This document shows positions 1 through 6,417 of a DNA stretch of 8,470 bases, in pieces. Source of the DNA: Gammaproteobacteria bacterium (GTDB taxonomy: Bacteria > Pseudomonadota > Gammaproteobacteria > Thiohalobacterales > Thiohalobacteraceae); assembly GCA_016214925.1 (NCBI GenBank), contig JACRMO010000204.1:1-8470 (forward strand). The letters are read 5' to 3'. Made by a program: the position numbers and the translations under genes. The first letter of the stretch is position 1. Each line of letters begins with the position of its first letter. Under the pieces are notes generated by a model, which saw only the letters and a list, made by a program, of their open reading frames with translations, was not told the origin of the DNA and ran no database searches.

Positions 1-1308
1 GGCCATGTCGGCGAAGTTGGAATCGAGCTGCGATTGATAGTCGTCCCACAGCGGCAGTTCCCAGCAGCGGTCGCCGCTGGTCTTGCCGCAGTCGAACAGC
101 GAGCGGGCCAGATCTTCGTTGTTGCTCAACAGACCGGCGGCGTGTTTGCCGAGCGCGATGACGCAGGCGCCGGTGAGTGTGGCGATGTCGATCACGACGG
201 CGGGTTTGTAGCGTTCGGCGTAGGTCAGCGCGTCGCACAGAATCAAACGGCCTTCCGCATCGGTGTTTAGAATCTCGATGGTCTGGCCGGACATGCTGGT
301 GACGATGTCGCCGGGTTTGGTGGCTTGGCCGTCGGGCAGATTCTCGGTGGCCGGAATGATGCCGACGACGTTCAGCGGCAGTTCCAGATCCAGACAGGCC
401 TTGAGCGTGCCGAGCACGCTGGCCGCGCCGCACATATCGAATTTCATTTCATCCATCGACGCGCCGGGCTTGAGCGAAATGCCGCCGGAGTCGAAGGTCA
501 CGCCCTTGCCGACCAACGCAACGGGTTTTTCGCTTTTGGCGCCGCCGCGATACTCCAGCACGATGAGTTTTGCCGGCTGACGACTGCCGCGCGCGACCGA
601 CAGCAGCGAGCCCATGCCGAGTTTTTCCATGGCGGCTTCGTCGAGCACGGTCACGCTGAGTTTGCGCGATTGTTTCTTCAGCGCCTTGGCCTGCTCGGCC
701 AGATACGTCGGCGTGCAGATATTGCCGGGTAGATTGCCCAGATCCTTGGCCAGACGCATGCCCGCAGCGATGGCTTGACCGTCGGCGACGCCGGATTCGC
801 CCTCGGGCAGGTCGTGGCGGTTGGCCACGACCAGGGTGATTTTCTTCAGTGCGCGGTGCGGTTTGTCCTTCTTGCTCTTGAGCTGGTCGAAGACATAGAA
901 CACATCGGCGATGCTTTGCACGCTGTCGCGTACCTTCCAATAGGTGTCGCGGCCCTTGAGGCTGAGTTCGCTGAGATAGATATACGCATCGCCGGCGCCG
1001 GTGTCTTTCAGCACGCGGGTGGCGGAGGCGACGGCCTTGCGGAACGTGGCATCGTTGAACTCGCTTTCCTTGCCGCAGCCGACCAGCAGCACGCGTTCGG
1101 ATTGCAGCTTGGGCACGTTGTGCACCAACAGCGTCTGGCCGCTGCGGCCGTCCATGTCGCCGTGGCGCAGCAGACCGGTGAGGTGGCCGCCGCTGGCCTT
1201 GTCCAGCGCCTGGCCGGCCGCGGACAGTTTGCGGGATTCGAATACGCCGACTACCAGACAGCCGCTGCGCTGTTTTTCCGGGCTGCTGTACTTGACGCTG
1301 AATTCCAT
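1..1308 (-). CDS. pepA: Leucyl aminopeptidase PepA (cytosol aminopeptidase, M17), 3' end beyond window
   Basis: Cytosolic M17 metallopeptidase that removes N-terminal residues, especially leucine, from peptides. In E. coli the same protein also binds DNA in Xer site-specific recombination and in carAB control. The frame is open from the window edge to an ATG at 1308-1306, giving 436 residues of a family that is usually about 500, so only the C-terminal tail is missing. The signature NTDAEGRL lies at about residues 348-355 and GKGVTFDSGG at about 267-276. The metal ligands K268, D273, D291, D350 and E352 and the catalytic R354 are all present, each two positions below E. coli numbering. The start is supported by AGGAG at 1318-1314, five bases before the ATG. 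The gene diverges from lptF, an arrangement common in gammaproteobacteria. The family assignment is secure. Confidence 0.96.
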   Translation of the reverse strand, partial: MEFSVKYSSPEKQRSGCLVVGVFESRKLSAAGQALDKASGGHLTGLLRHGDMDGRSGQTLLVHNVPKLQSERVLLVGCGKESEFNDATFRKAVASATRVLKDTGAGDAYIYLSELSLKGRDTYWKVRDSVQSIADVFYVFDQLKSKKDKPHRALKKITLVVANRHDLPEGESGVADGQAIAAGMRLAKDLGNLPGNICTPTYLAEQAKALKKQSRKLSVTVLDEAAMEKLGMGSLLSVARGSRQPAKLIVLEYRGGAKSEKPVALVGKGVTFDSGGISLKPGASMDEMKFDMCGAASVLGTLKACLDLELPLNVVGIIPATENLPDGQATKPGDIVTSMSGQTIEILNTDAEGRLILCDALTYAERYKPAVVIDIATLTGACVIALGKHAAGLLSNNEDLARSLFDCGKTSGDRCWELPLWDDYQSQLDSNFADMA

Positions 1309-1472
1309 GGGGACTCCTCAATGATGTTCTTCGGGGCCGGGCGGATGACTCGCACGGAGTGATCCTGCTCGGGCGACTCGTGTATGATTCCGCATATGAT
1401 ACGTGGATGCGCGGTAGTCTACTGTAAACACCGCGCGTTTTCATGTGATCCCTGTCCATTCACAAGGTACCC
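1309..1472. promoter_or_regulatory. Divergent pepA / lptF intergenic region
   Basis: This stretch must carry the pepA promoter on the minus strand and probably the lptFG promoter on the plus strand. The hexamer TATGAT occurs twice, at 1383-1388 and 1395-1400; its complement ATCATA resembles -10 elements for the minus strand. A short perfect inverted repeat, GTAG-T-CTAC, lies at 1414-1422. I could not pair any of these with a convincing -35 element, so no exact promoter is claimed. AAGGT at 1464-1468 precedes the ATG at 1473 and is the likely lptF ribosome binding site. Confidence 0.3.
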
Positions 1473-2455
1473 ATGCTGCGGATCATCGACTACCGGGCAC
1501 GGTGATCTTCACGCTGCTGGGTCTTAAATCCGTCGACTATCTGGTGGTGCTGTTGCCGCTGACACTGTACCTCGGCGTGCTGCTCGCGTTGGGTCGCTTA
1601 TATAAAGACAGCGAAATGGCCGCGCTCGGCGCCTGCGGTGTTGGCCCCGCGCGGATCTATCGGCCCTTGCTCGGGCTGGCCGTGGTGGTGGCGGTTGGTA
1701 TCGCCGCGCTGTCGCTGTATGTCGCGCCGCGCACCGCCGCCCTGGGGTACGAAGTGCGTGCGCGCGCCGAATCGTCGGCCGATTTTTCCTCCATCGCCGC
1801 CGGACGGTTTCAGGAATCCGCCAACGGCAAGATGGTGTTCTATGCCGAGCGCGTTGCGCCCGACCACGAAAATCTCGAACGGCTGTTTGTGCGCGCCGAG
1901 CAGGATGGTGTGCCGACGCTGCTGACCGCGCAGCGCGCCCATCCGAGTCGCGACGCCAAGAGCGGCGACCGCTTCCTGGTGATGGAGGATGGTTACCGTT
2001 ATCAAGGTACGCCCGGCGACGCGGCTTACCGCATTCTCAAATTCGCCCGGCACGGAATACGCTTGGAATCGGCGGAAGTGCTTAATCCACGCATGAAGAG
2101 CAACGCCATTCCCAGCGCGCAGCTGTGGGGTTCGGAGGATCGCCATAACATCGCCGAACTGCAATGGCGTTTGTCCTTGCCACTGGCGGCGCTGTGTATG
2201 GTGATATTGGCCGTACCGCTGAGTCGCACCACGCCGCGACAGGGGCGCGTCGGTCGCCTGTTCGGTGCTGTGTTGATCTTCATTGTCTACTACAACCTGC
2301 TCAGTACGGCGCAGGTCTGGGTGGAGAAGGGCACGCTGGCGCCGCTGCCGGGCCTGTGGTGGGTGCATGCCTTGCCCATCGCCGTGGCCTGGGTGCTGTT
2401 CTATGCCGCGCGCATGTCCGCGCCGCGCAGACACACATCCGCGGAGCGCGCGTGA
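1445..2455 (+). CDS. lptF: LPS export permease LptF, 5' end damaged (first transmembrane helix missing)
   Basis: LptF is one of the two inner-membrane permeases of the LptB2FG ABC exporter, which lifts lipopolysaccharide out of the inner membrane. From about 1487 the frame encodes a normal LptF body: helix 2 (about residues 33-49), helix 3 (77-95), a periplasmic jellyroll-like domain (about 96-235), and helices 4-6 (243-259, 272-292, 304-322). Family members have about 50 residues, including helix 1, before the conserved LLGL motif. Here the in-frame upstream part from GTG 1445 is unrelated and has no helix. The expected start appears in another frame: ATG 1473, after AAGGT, reads MLRIIDY and meets a stop at 1503-1505. 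This suggests a deletion of about 35-40 codons (length 3n+1) near 1487-1490. The listed start is only the longest open frame. The stop overlaps the lptG start by 4 bases. Confidence 0.85.
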   Translation: MIPVHSQGTHAADHRLPGTVIFTLLGLKSVDYLVVLLPLTLYLGVLLALGRLYKDSEMAALGACGVGPARIYRPLLGLAVVVAVGIAALSLYVAPRTAALGYEVRARAESSADFSSIAAGRFQESANGKMVFYAERVAPDHENLERLFVRAEQDGVPTLLTAQRAHPSRDAKSGDRFLVMEDGYRYQGTPGDAAYRILKFARHGIRLESAEVLNPRMKSNAIPSAQLWGSEDRHNIAELQWRLSLPLAALCMVILAVPLSRTTPRQGRVGRLFGAVLIFIVYYNLLSTAQVWVEKGTLAPLPGLWWVHALPIAVAWVLFYAARMSAPRRHTSAERA

Positions 2456-2976
2456 GAATCCTCGACCGTTACATCGGCCGCACGGTCATCGCCGGCACGC
2501 TGCTGGCCTTGTTCATCCTGCTGGCGGTGGAGCTGTTCTTCTCGTTCGCCAATGAGATTCAGGACATCGGCAAGGGGCGCTACACCCTCACCGATGCGTT
2601 CGTCTATGTGGGCTTGACCATCCCGCGACGGGTGCACGACCTGTTTCCGATGGCCGCGTTGCTCGGCAGTCTGCTCAGTCTGGGCACGTTGGCGGCGAAC
2701 AGCGAACTGGTGGCGATTCGTGCGGCCGGTGTCTCGGTGACGCGTATTGCGCTGAGCGTGCTCAAGGCCGGTGCGATCTTGCTGGTGATCGCCGCGGCGA
2801 TCGGCGAATGGGTCGCGCCGAGGACGGAACAGCTCGCGCAGCAGCGGCGCGTCCTCGCGCAATCGGAGGCCATCACCTTCCGCAGCGAACACGGTCTGTG
2901 GGCGCGCGACGGCGATCGTTTCATCAACATCAAACGCATTCTGCCGGACGGTCGTTTGGCCGGTGTGCAGGTGTAG
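2452..2976 (+). pseudogene. lptG: LPS export permease LptG, 5' fragment
   Basis: LptG is the partner permease of LptF in the LptB2FG lipopolysaccharide exporter. The GTG at 2452 overlaps the lptF TGA as GTGA, a typical translational coupling. The N-terminus MRILDRYIGRTV is characteristic of LptG. Helix 1 (about residues 12-32), helices 2 and 3 (about 60-80 and 102-122), the conserved GEWVAP and the first strands of the periplasmic jellyroll (up to RLAGVQV) are intact. TAG at 2974-2976 then ends the frame after 174 residues, about half the usual length of about 360. The remaining half follows in another frame from 2973. Alignment by memory to E. coli LptG indicates that about 22-26 codons between GVQV and DGWRL are absent, so the break is a deletion and not just a one-base shift. 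Confidence 0.88.
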
Positions 2977-3452
2977 ATGGCTGGCGACTGCAGGGCGTGC
3001 AGCAGGGCACCTTGAAGGGCCAGTCGCTCACCTTGAAGAAGGCCAAGCGCCTGGACATGCCCAGTCTGCTGAGTCCGCAACTGCTCAACGTCGTCACGCT
3101 CGCGCCGGAAGATCTGTCGGCGCGCGATTTATATGAATACGCAGACTACATGCGCGACAACGGACTGGATGCCGCGCGTTATGACTTGGCATTCTGGCGT
3201 CGTCTCGTCGCACCCGTCGCGGGATTGGTGATGCTGTTTCTGTCGATCCCCTTCGTGTTCGGCCCGCTGCGCAGCGCTGGCACTGGCCAACGTCTGGTGT
3301 GGGGCGTGATGACCGGCGTGGCGTTCTATCTGCTCAACCAGACCATGAGTCATGCCGGGCAAGTGTACGGTCTGCCCGCGCCGATCAGTGCGCTGTTGCC
3401 CGCGCTGCTGTTCTTCGCCGGTGGCTTGTGGGTGATGCGGCAGGTCCGGTAA
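2973..3452 (+). pseudogene. lptG: LPS export permease LptG, 3' fragment in a shifted frame
   Basis: This frame resumes LptG just after the missing segment. It starts with VDGWRLQGVQQ, matching the strand after the gap in E. coli LptG, and then runs without further gaps through the end of the jellyroll, LLSPQLLNVV, and helices 4-6 (from about 3202 to 3446). FVFGPLRS is a well-conserved LptG motif at the end of helix 4. The frame is minus one relative to the 5' fragment, so the lost length must be 3n+1. No strong ribosome binding site precedes it. In-frame GTG 2997 and ATG 3057 exist but would give only a membrane fragment. Sequence quality within the fragment is good, so the lesion is recent or is an assembly artefact. 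Confidence 0.88.
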
Positions 3453-3566
3453 GGGGGTGGGTTGTTGACCCCCTCGATATTCCACAGCGGACTCTCAAGC
3501 GCTCCGCATCGACGCCGCCAGTACATCTTTCTGTCATCCGTTTGTGATCATCTCCCCGGTGAAGCG

Positions 3567-3594
3567 GGCGGGCTGGACTGCCCCTACGCCTTTT
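3567..3594 (+). terminator. Weak possible terminator after lptG
   Basis: GGCG 3567-3570 and GGC 3571-3573 can pair with GCC 3580-3582 and CGCC 3587-3590 around the loop TGGACT, leaving a four-base bulge. TTTT follows at 3591-3594. The stem is imperfect and the T run is short, so this is only a candidate for ending lptFG transcription. Confidence 0.22.
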
Positions 3595-3639
3595 AGTCCC
3601 CGTTTGATAACCCGTTCACAGATCTCACCGGGCTATTGC

Positions 3640-3668
3640 TTGACATCCAGCCATAAATGGGATAATTT
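3640..3668 (+). promoter_or_regulatory. Sigma70-like promoter with palindromic -10, upstream of the repeat protein
   Basis: A perfect -35 TTGACA lies at 3640-3645. A -10 can be read as GATAAT at 3661-3666 (15-base spacer) or TAATTT at 3663-3668 (17-base spacer). The -10 sits inside the perfect inverted repeat TGGGA-N6-TCCCA at 3658-3673, which could be an operator. The leader to the ATG at 3833 would be about 155-160 bases. It is the only good promoter seen between lptG and the repeat-protein gene, so I infer that it serves that gene. Confidence 0.5.
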
Positions 3669-3832
3669 TCCCAATAACTGGGCTGCGCACATGAGCAGGA
3701 TGACGTGGCCGGTATATATATCAGTAAGTTACTAATTTTATGGCTATGTGGTGGGGCGCACACGACTTAACGAGCGAGTGTGCCTTAATGTGCAGCCGCG
3801 CATTCGTCGCAAACATTTCTGGGAGACTCATG

Positions 3833-4915
3833 ATGGCTAAAGAAACTTCGGCTTTGACGGTAAGCCTGCGCGCTGCCATTTGCAGCTTGTTGCTGGGTTC
3901 CGGAACCGCATTACTGCCGCAATATGTGTCCGCGTCCGCGCTCTGCGGGGATCGGTTGACCAATGCTGCGAGCTATGAGGATCAGGACCAGGACAATGAC
4001 GGGATCGTCGACAGCGCAGATCAGGACGCGGACAACGACGGTATACCCAATGTCTCCGACCGGGACGATGACAACGATGGCATCCCCGATGCGCGGGACC
4101 GCGACGACGACAATGATCGCTTGGTGGATAACGTCGATCGCGTAGACAGCGACGGCGACAACGATGGCATTCCCGATGCCCGGGATTCCGACGACGATAA
4201 CGACGGCATCCTGGATCGCGTCGATGCGGACGACGACAACGACGGTATCGCCGACGCCCGGGACTGCGCGGACAGCGACGACGACAACGACGGCATCGTG
4301 GATGCGCGGGACCACGATCTCGACAACGACGGTATCGTGAATGCCCGGGACAAGGACGATGACGGCGACGGTATTTCCGATGTCGCGGAGGCCCTCGACG
4401 ACAACGACGACGATAATGACGGGATCACCGACGACGTCGACATGGACGACGACAACGACGGTGTTTTCGATGATGCCGATACCGACGATGACAATGACGG
4501 TATCGCCGATGCGGTCGATAAGGACGACGACAACGATCGCATTCCCGACGTTGCCGACAAGGACGACGACAATGACGGCATCGTGAACGCGATGGATTTC
4601 CCGGGCAATGACCAGGACAACGATGGCATTCTGGATACCCGCGATCCCGATGACGACAACGACGGCATCGTCGATACTCAGGACGATGATGACGATGGCG
4701 ATGGTGTTCTGGATGTCAACGAGTCATCCGTTCAGGATATGGATGAAGATGGTGTTGACGACAGCATCGATACCGATTCCGACAACGATGGCATCGACGA
4801 CAGTAGCGATGTGGATGACGACAACGACGGTATTGATAACAGCGATGATACGGATGACGATAATGACGGGCATCCCGATTCCGAGGACGGAAATGACGAT
4901 GACGCCGTCAATTGA
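3833..4915 (+). CDS. Secreted, highly acidic protein of thrombospondin type 3-like calcium-binding repeats
   Basis: I recognise the repeat type but not a named gene. The 360-residue product starts with a Sec-type signal peptide: a short n-region with K3 and R13, a hydrophobic core at about 15-28, and likely cleavage after ASA (residue 36). From about residue 50 to the end there are 22 copies of a roughly 13-residue unit of the form DxDxDNDGIxDxx, the Asp-rich loop that binds calcium in thrombospondin type 3 and in linkers of OmpA-like proteins. Nearly half the residues of a unit are Asp, so the protein is very acidic. Two units (about residues 93 and 234) have Arg for the loop Gly. Mature cysteines are C38 and about C145. 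No enzymatic, OmpA, anchoring or sorting domain is seen. GGAG at 3822-3825 suits ATG 3833 (7-base spacing); ATG 3830 is equally possible. It is probably a periplasmic or extracellular calcium-binding protein; its function is unknown. Confidence 0.85.
   Translation: MAKETSALTVSLRAAICSLLLGSGTALLPQYVSASALCGDRLTNAASYEDQDQDNDGIVDSADQDADNDGIPNVSDRDDDNDGIPDARDRDDDNDRLVDNVDRVDSDGDNDGIPDARDSDDDNDGILDRVDADDDNDGIADARDCADSDDDNDGIVDARDHDLDNDGIVNARDKDDDGDGISDVAEALDDNDDDNDGITDDVDMDDDNDGVFDDADTDDDNDGIADAVDKDDDNDRIPDVADKDDDNDGIVNAMDFPGNDQDNDGILDTRDPDDDNDGIVDTQDDDDDGDGVLDVNESSVQDMDEDGVDDSIDTDSDNDGIDDSSDVDDDNDGIDNSDDTDDDNDGHPDSEDGNDDDAVN
3983..4890 (+). repeat. Coding tandem repeat, about 39 bases per unit, 22 units
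   Basis: The DNA encoding DNDG-type loops recurs with a period near 39 bases, with occasional 3-6 base or longer insertions between units (for example around 4135-4160 and 4380-4420). GAC and GAT, and AAC and AAT, are freely mixed, so the DNA repeats are imperfect while the protein repeats are well kept. This is the pattern of an old repeat under selection for the protein sequence, not of a fresh expansion. Confidence 0.85.
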
Positions 4916-4978
4916 TGATAGATACTCGTTATTGAGAATCTACGCCGTCAATCCGTAGCGGTAACATCGTCGCACTAC

Positions 4979-5013
4979 AAAAAACGCCCGGTCCGCCGGG
5001 CGTTTTCTTTTTT
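4979..5013. terminator. Strong bidirectional rho-independent terminator
   Basis: A perfect inverted repeat AAAACGCCCGG (4981-4991) / CCGGGCGTTTT (4996-5006) surrounds the four-base loop TCCG. On the plus strand it is followed by TTTTCTTTTTT (5003-5013). On the minus strand the A run at 4979-4984 becomes a run of six T. It lies 64 bases after the repeat-protein stop and 58 bases after the RDD stop, so it ends both convergent transcripts. Confidence 0.93.
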
Positions 5014-5070
5014 GATGTTGCCCCGCTCCGAGCTTGTCGAGCTTGCGCGTGGACGCCGGTAAATGCGCTT

Positions 5071-5535
5071 TCAGCCCCCCGGTTGCCTGGACAGTTTCGG
5101 CAACATCACCACGACCGTTCCCGACAAGCGGTCGTGCAGGGCCAAACCCTCGCGATCGATCAACATCCACCACAGGCCGATGCCGGCCAGTCCGACCGCG
5201 GGGACCGCGAGCAGGAAGCGTCCCAATGCCTGCCACCAACCCAGCGGGCGGCCATCGCGACGCAGTACGCGCAGGTGCCAGGTTTTCATGCCCAGGGTCT
5301 GGCCGGCCGCGACCCAGAAGCCGCAGAAGAACAGGCCGCTGACCAGCAGCAGATACAGCCGGAAGAACAGATTGTCCCCGGCTACGCGGCCGCCTTTGAG
5401 CGCAAACGCCACGGCGACCGCCACCATCAACAGCGCGAACAGCAGCAGACTGTCGTAGAACAGGGCGGCCAGGCGTTTCCACAGCGGGGCGACGGGGAGG
5501 GCGGCTGAAGTGGTCGGCGCTTGCGGGTCGGACAT
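5071..5535 (-). CDS. RDD family integral membrane protein
   Basis: A 154-residue inner-membrane protein of the RDD family, whose biochemical role is not settled; some members have been linked to cation or proton exchange. The family's marker residues are visible: R21 and D28 in RLAALFYD at the start of helix 1, the loop motif GQTLGMKTWHLRV at about 79-91, and HDRLSGT at 134-140 near the C-terminus. Three hydrophobic segments lie at about 29-46, 58-77 and 104-124. AAGGAG lies just upstream of the ATG at 5535-5533 and fixes the start; a longer open frame upstream is not coding-like and covers the DUF2173 gene antisense. The gene converges with the lptFG side, where RDD genes are often found in gammaproteobacteria, so it is probably part of that old neighbourhood. 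Its length is normal for the family. Confidence 0.9.
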   Translation of the reverse strand: MSDPQAPTTSAALPVAPLWKRLAALFYDSLLLFALLMVAVAVAFALKGGRVAGDNLFFRLYLLLVSGLFFCGFWVAAGQTLGMKTWHLRVLRRDGRPLGWWQALGRFLLAVPAVGLAGIGLWWMLIDREGLALHDRLSGTVVVMLPKLSRQPGG

Positions 5536-5601
5536 CGGAACTCCTTGCAATGATAAATCGAGCGGAGCTTCCTTAACAGATTTCAGCACGACCGCGCAAC
5601 C

Positions 5602-5630
5602 GTGACAAATATCAAGCAAGTGTGTTAAAT
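5602..5630 (+). promoter_or_regulatory. Promoter-like element for the DUF2173 gene cluster
   Basis: GTGACA (5602-5607; five of six -35 bases) and TTAAAT (5625-5630; four of six -10 bases) are separated by exactly 17 bases. The -10 is flanked by TGTG and CACA, making TGTG-N6-CACA at 5621-5634, a possible operator. The predicted leader to the ATG at 5704 is about 65 bases. It lies between RDD and the DUF2173 genes. Confidence 0.4.
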
Positions 5631-5703
5631 CACATAACCGGTGCGTGAGATCGCGCCGGGCTCGGCAGGCTTCCAGAACAACAACGCCAAACCGGAGGGT
5701 CGT

Positions 5704-6057
5704 ATGTCGCTGATCGACGAGCTTGTCGCACTGCAAGGAGTCTTCGCCGCCGGCGAATACTCCTATCGCGGCGACCGCTTCTCCTATAAAGGCCAGGTCA
5801 GCGAGGAACACGCGCGCATGGCCTCCATTATGTGCCGCGCCACCAGCATGGGTGTGCACATGCAGGCCGATATCATGGCCGGTTCTTTTCCCGAATGCGG
5901 TGTCGCGCCGGCCGGCGGCTGGGTCGTGCGGGGGCCGCAATTCACCGTGTGTGTGATGGCGAATGTGTTTTGTTTCCTGGATAACCAGGCGTCGTTGAAT
6001 GCGGTGATGAGTAAGCTGCGCAAACAACTCGCCGATGCGCCGCGCGATCTGATTTAG
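5704..6057 (+). CDS. DUF2173-like protein, first of three tandem paralogues
   Basis: A 117-residue soluble protein with no signal peptide or membrane helix. I recognise it as resembling the DUF2173 family (annotated in COGs as roadblock/LC7-like), whose function is unknown. Features shared with family members as I remember them are LxxLxGVxAAGEY near the N-terminus, YRGDRFSYKG at about residues 20-29, a Met/Cys-rich central helix (MASIMCRATSMGVHMQAD, about 39-56), and the C-terminal core GGWVVRGPQFTVCVMANV (about 70-87). There are three Cys before residue 90 (about 44, 65 and 82). GGAGG at 5694-5698 supports ATG 5704; an in-frame GTG at 5641 lacks such a site. It is the first gene of a same-strand run and is followed after 15 bases by the second. 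The family call rests on memory, without a profile search. Confidence 0.78.
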   Translation: MSLIDELVALQGVFAAGEYSYRGDRFSYKGQVSEEHARMASIMCRATSMGVHMQADIMAGSFPECGVAPAGGWVVRGPQFTVCVMANVFCFLDNQASLNAVMSKLRKQLADAPRDLI

Positions 6058-6072
6058 CAGGAGGAGAAAAAC

Positions 6073-6411
6073 GTGACCGATCTTCAAACCTTGATGAAAC
6101 TGCCGGGCGCGTTGGCGGCCTTCGAATTTTCCGACCGTGGCGAACTAGGCGCGCATCAGATCGCACCCGGAAGCAAGCTCGATGCCGACAGTCTGGATCT
6201 GCTGTGCCATGTATGCGTGGCCAATATCGCCATCGCGACCATGCAGGCGCGTGGCTGGGAAAAGGTGACCGGCGCGCAGGGCTTCTATCCGATTCAGGGT
6301 TTCACGCTGGTGGGCTTCGAGTGGACCGCGGTGGCGACCGAGAACCGCGGAGTCGTGATGGCCAATGATCAGGCGGATTACGAACAGGCCTATGCGGCAC
6401 TGGCGGGGTGA
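6073..6411 (+). CDS. DUF2173-like protein, divergent second paralogue
   Basis: A 112-residue soluble protein with the same overall plan as its neighbours: LMKLPGALAAFEFSDRG at the N-terminus, a central helix with Cys residues (LCHVCVANIAIATMQARGW, about 42-60), and a C-terminal core with GFTLVGFEWTAVATENRGVVM. It has lost the family's GWxVRG and TVCVM wording and has an Arg-Gly where the others have an Asn-Val or Asn-Leu, so it is clearly the odd member. Start is GTG 6073, supported by GGAGGAG at 6060-6066 just upstream. The gap to the first gene is 15 bases and to the third 6 bases, consistent with one operon. Function is unknown; partnership with its paralogues in a hetero-oligomer is possible but only inferred. 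Confidence 0.72.
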   Translation: MTDLQTLMKLPGALAAFEFSDRGELGAHQIAPGSKLDADSLDLLCHVCVANIAIATMQARGWEKVTGAQGFYPIQGFTLVGFEWTAVATENRGVVMANDQADYEQAYAALAG

Positions 6412-6417
6412 TCGGCC

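Larger units (their letters stand above)
3453..3829 (+). other. Gene-free intergenic stretch, lptG to repeat-protein gene
   Basis: No convincing gene is seen in these 377 bases. The 63-codon frame at 3544-3735 has no ribosome binding site and no recognisable sequence. The stretch holds a weak hairpin just after the lptG stop (GGGGGT 3453-3458 with ACCCCC 3468-3473), a possible imperfect terminator at 3567-3594, a promoter-like element at 3640-3668, and a short inverted repeat AGTAA-G-TTACT at 3723-3733. The part from about 3600 to 3760 is visibly richer in A and T than the flanking genes. Confidence 0.6.

Noticed and set aside
34..1362. Several plus-strand frames opposite pepA
   Set aside because: They are antisense shadows caused by high GC; none has a recognisable domain or ribosome binding site.
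449..1459. Long minus-strand frame rich in Arg and Gln
   Set aside because: It lies on the same strand as pepA but in the wrong frame; the pepA frame carries the complete catalytic signature over the same interval.
2965..2985. Programmed ribosomal frameshift in lptG
   Set aside because: There is no slippery heptamer or downstream structure, and about 25 residues are missing in addition to the frame change, which a frameshift cannot explain.
3544..3735. A 63-codon frame between lptG and the repeat gene
   Set aside because: It has no ribosome binding site and no recognised motif, and it runs through the promoter element at 3640-3668.
3914..3955. Lipoprotein signal (lipobox) in the repeat protein
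   Set aside because: The residues before C38 are S-A-L, with Leu at -1 where lipoboxes have Gly or Ala; the ASA site suits ordinary signal peptidase better.
4021..4668. Long Ser-rich antisense frame opposite the acidic repeat gene
   Set aside because: It is a mirror of the Asp-rich repeat (GAC/GAT codons read backwards). It has no ribosome binding site, and the sense strand has a signal peptide and a recognised repeat.
3983..4890. Regular 39-base periodicity as a CRISPR array
   Set aside because: The periodicity is a coding repeat in one open frame. There are no constant repeats with unique spacers.
5621..5634. CRP or FNR binding site
   Set aside because: TGTG and CACA are six bases apart instead of eight for CRP, and TTGAT-N4-ATCAA for FNR is absent; kept only as an unspecified palindrome.
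5536..6087. N-terminal extension of RDD to 338 residues
   Set aside because: The extra part is antisense to the first DUF2173 gene; the ATG at 5535 has AAGGAG and gives the normal family length.
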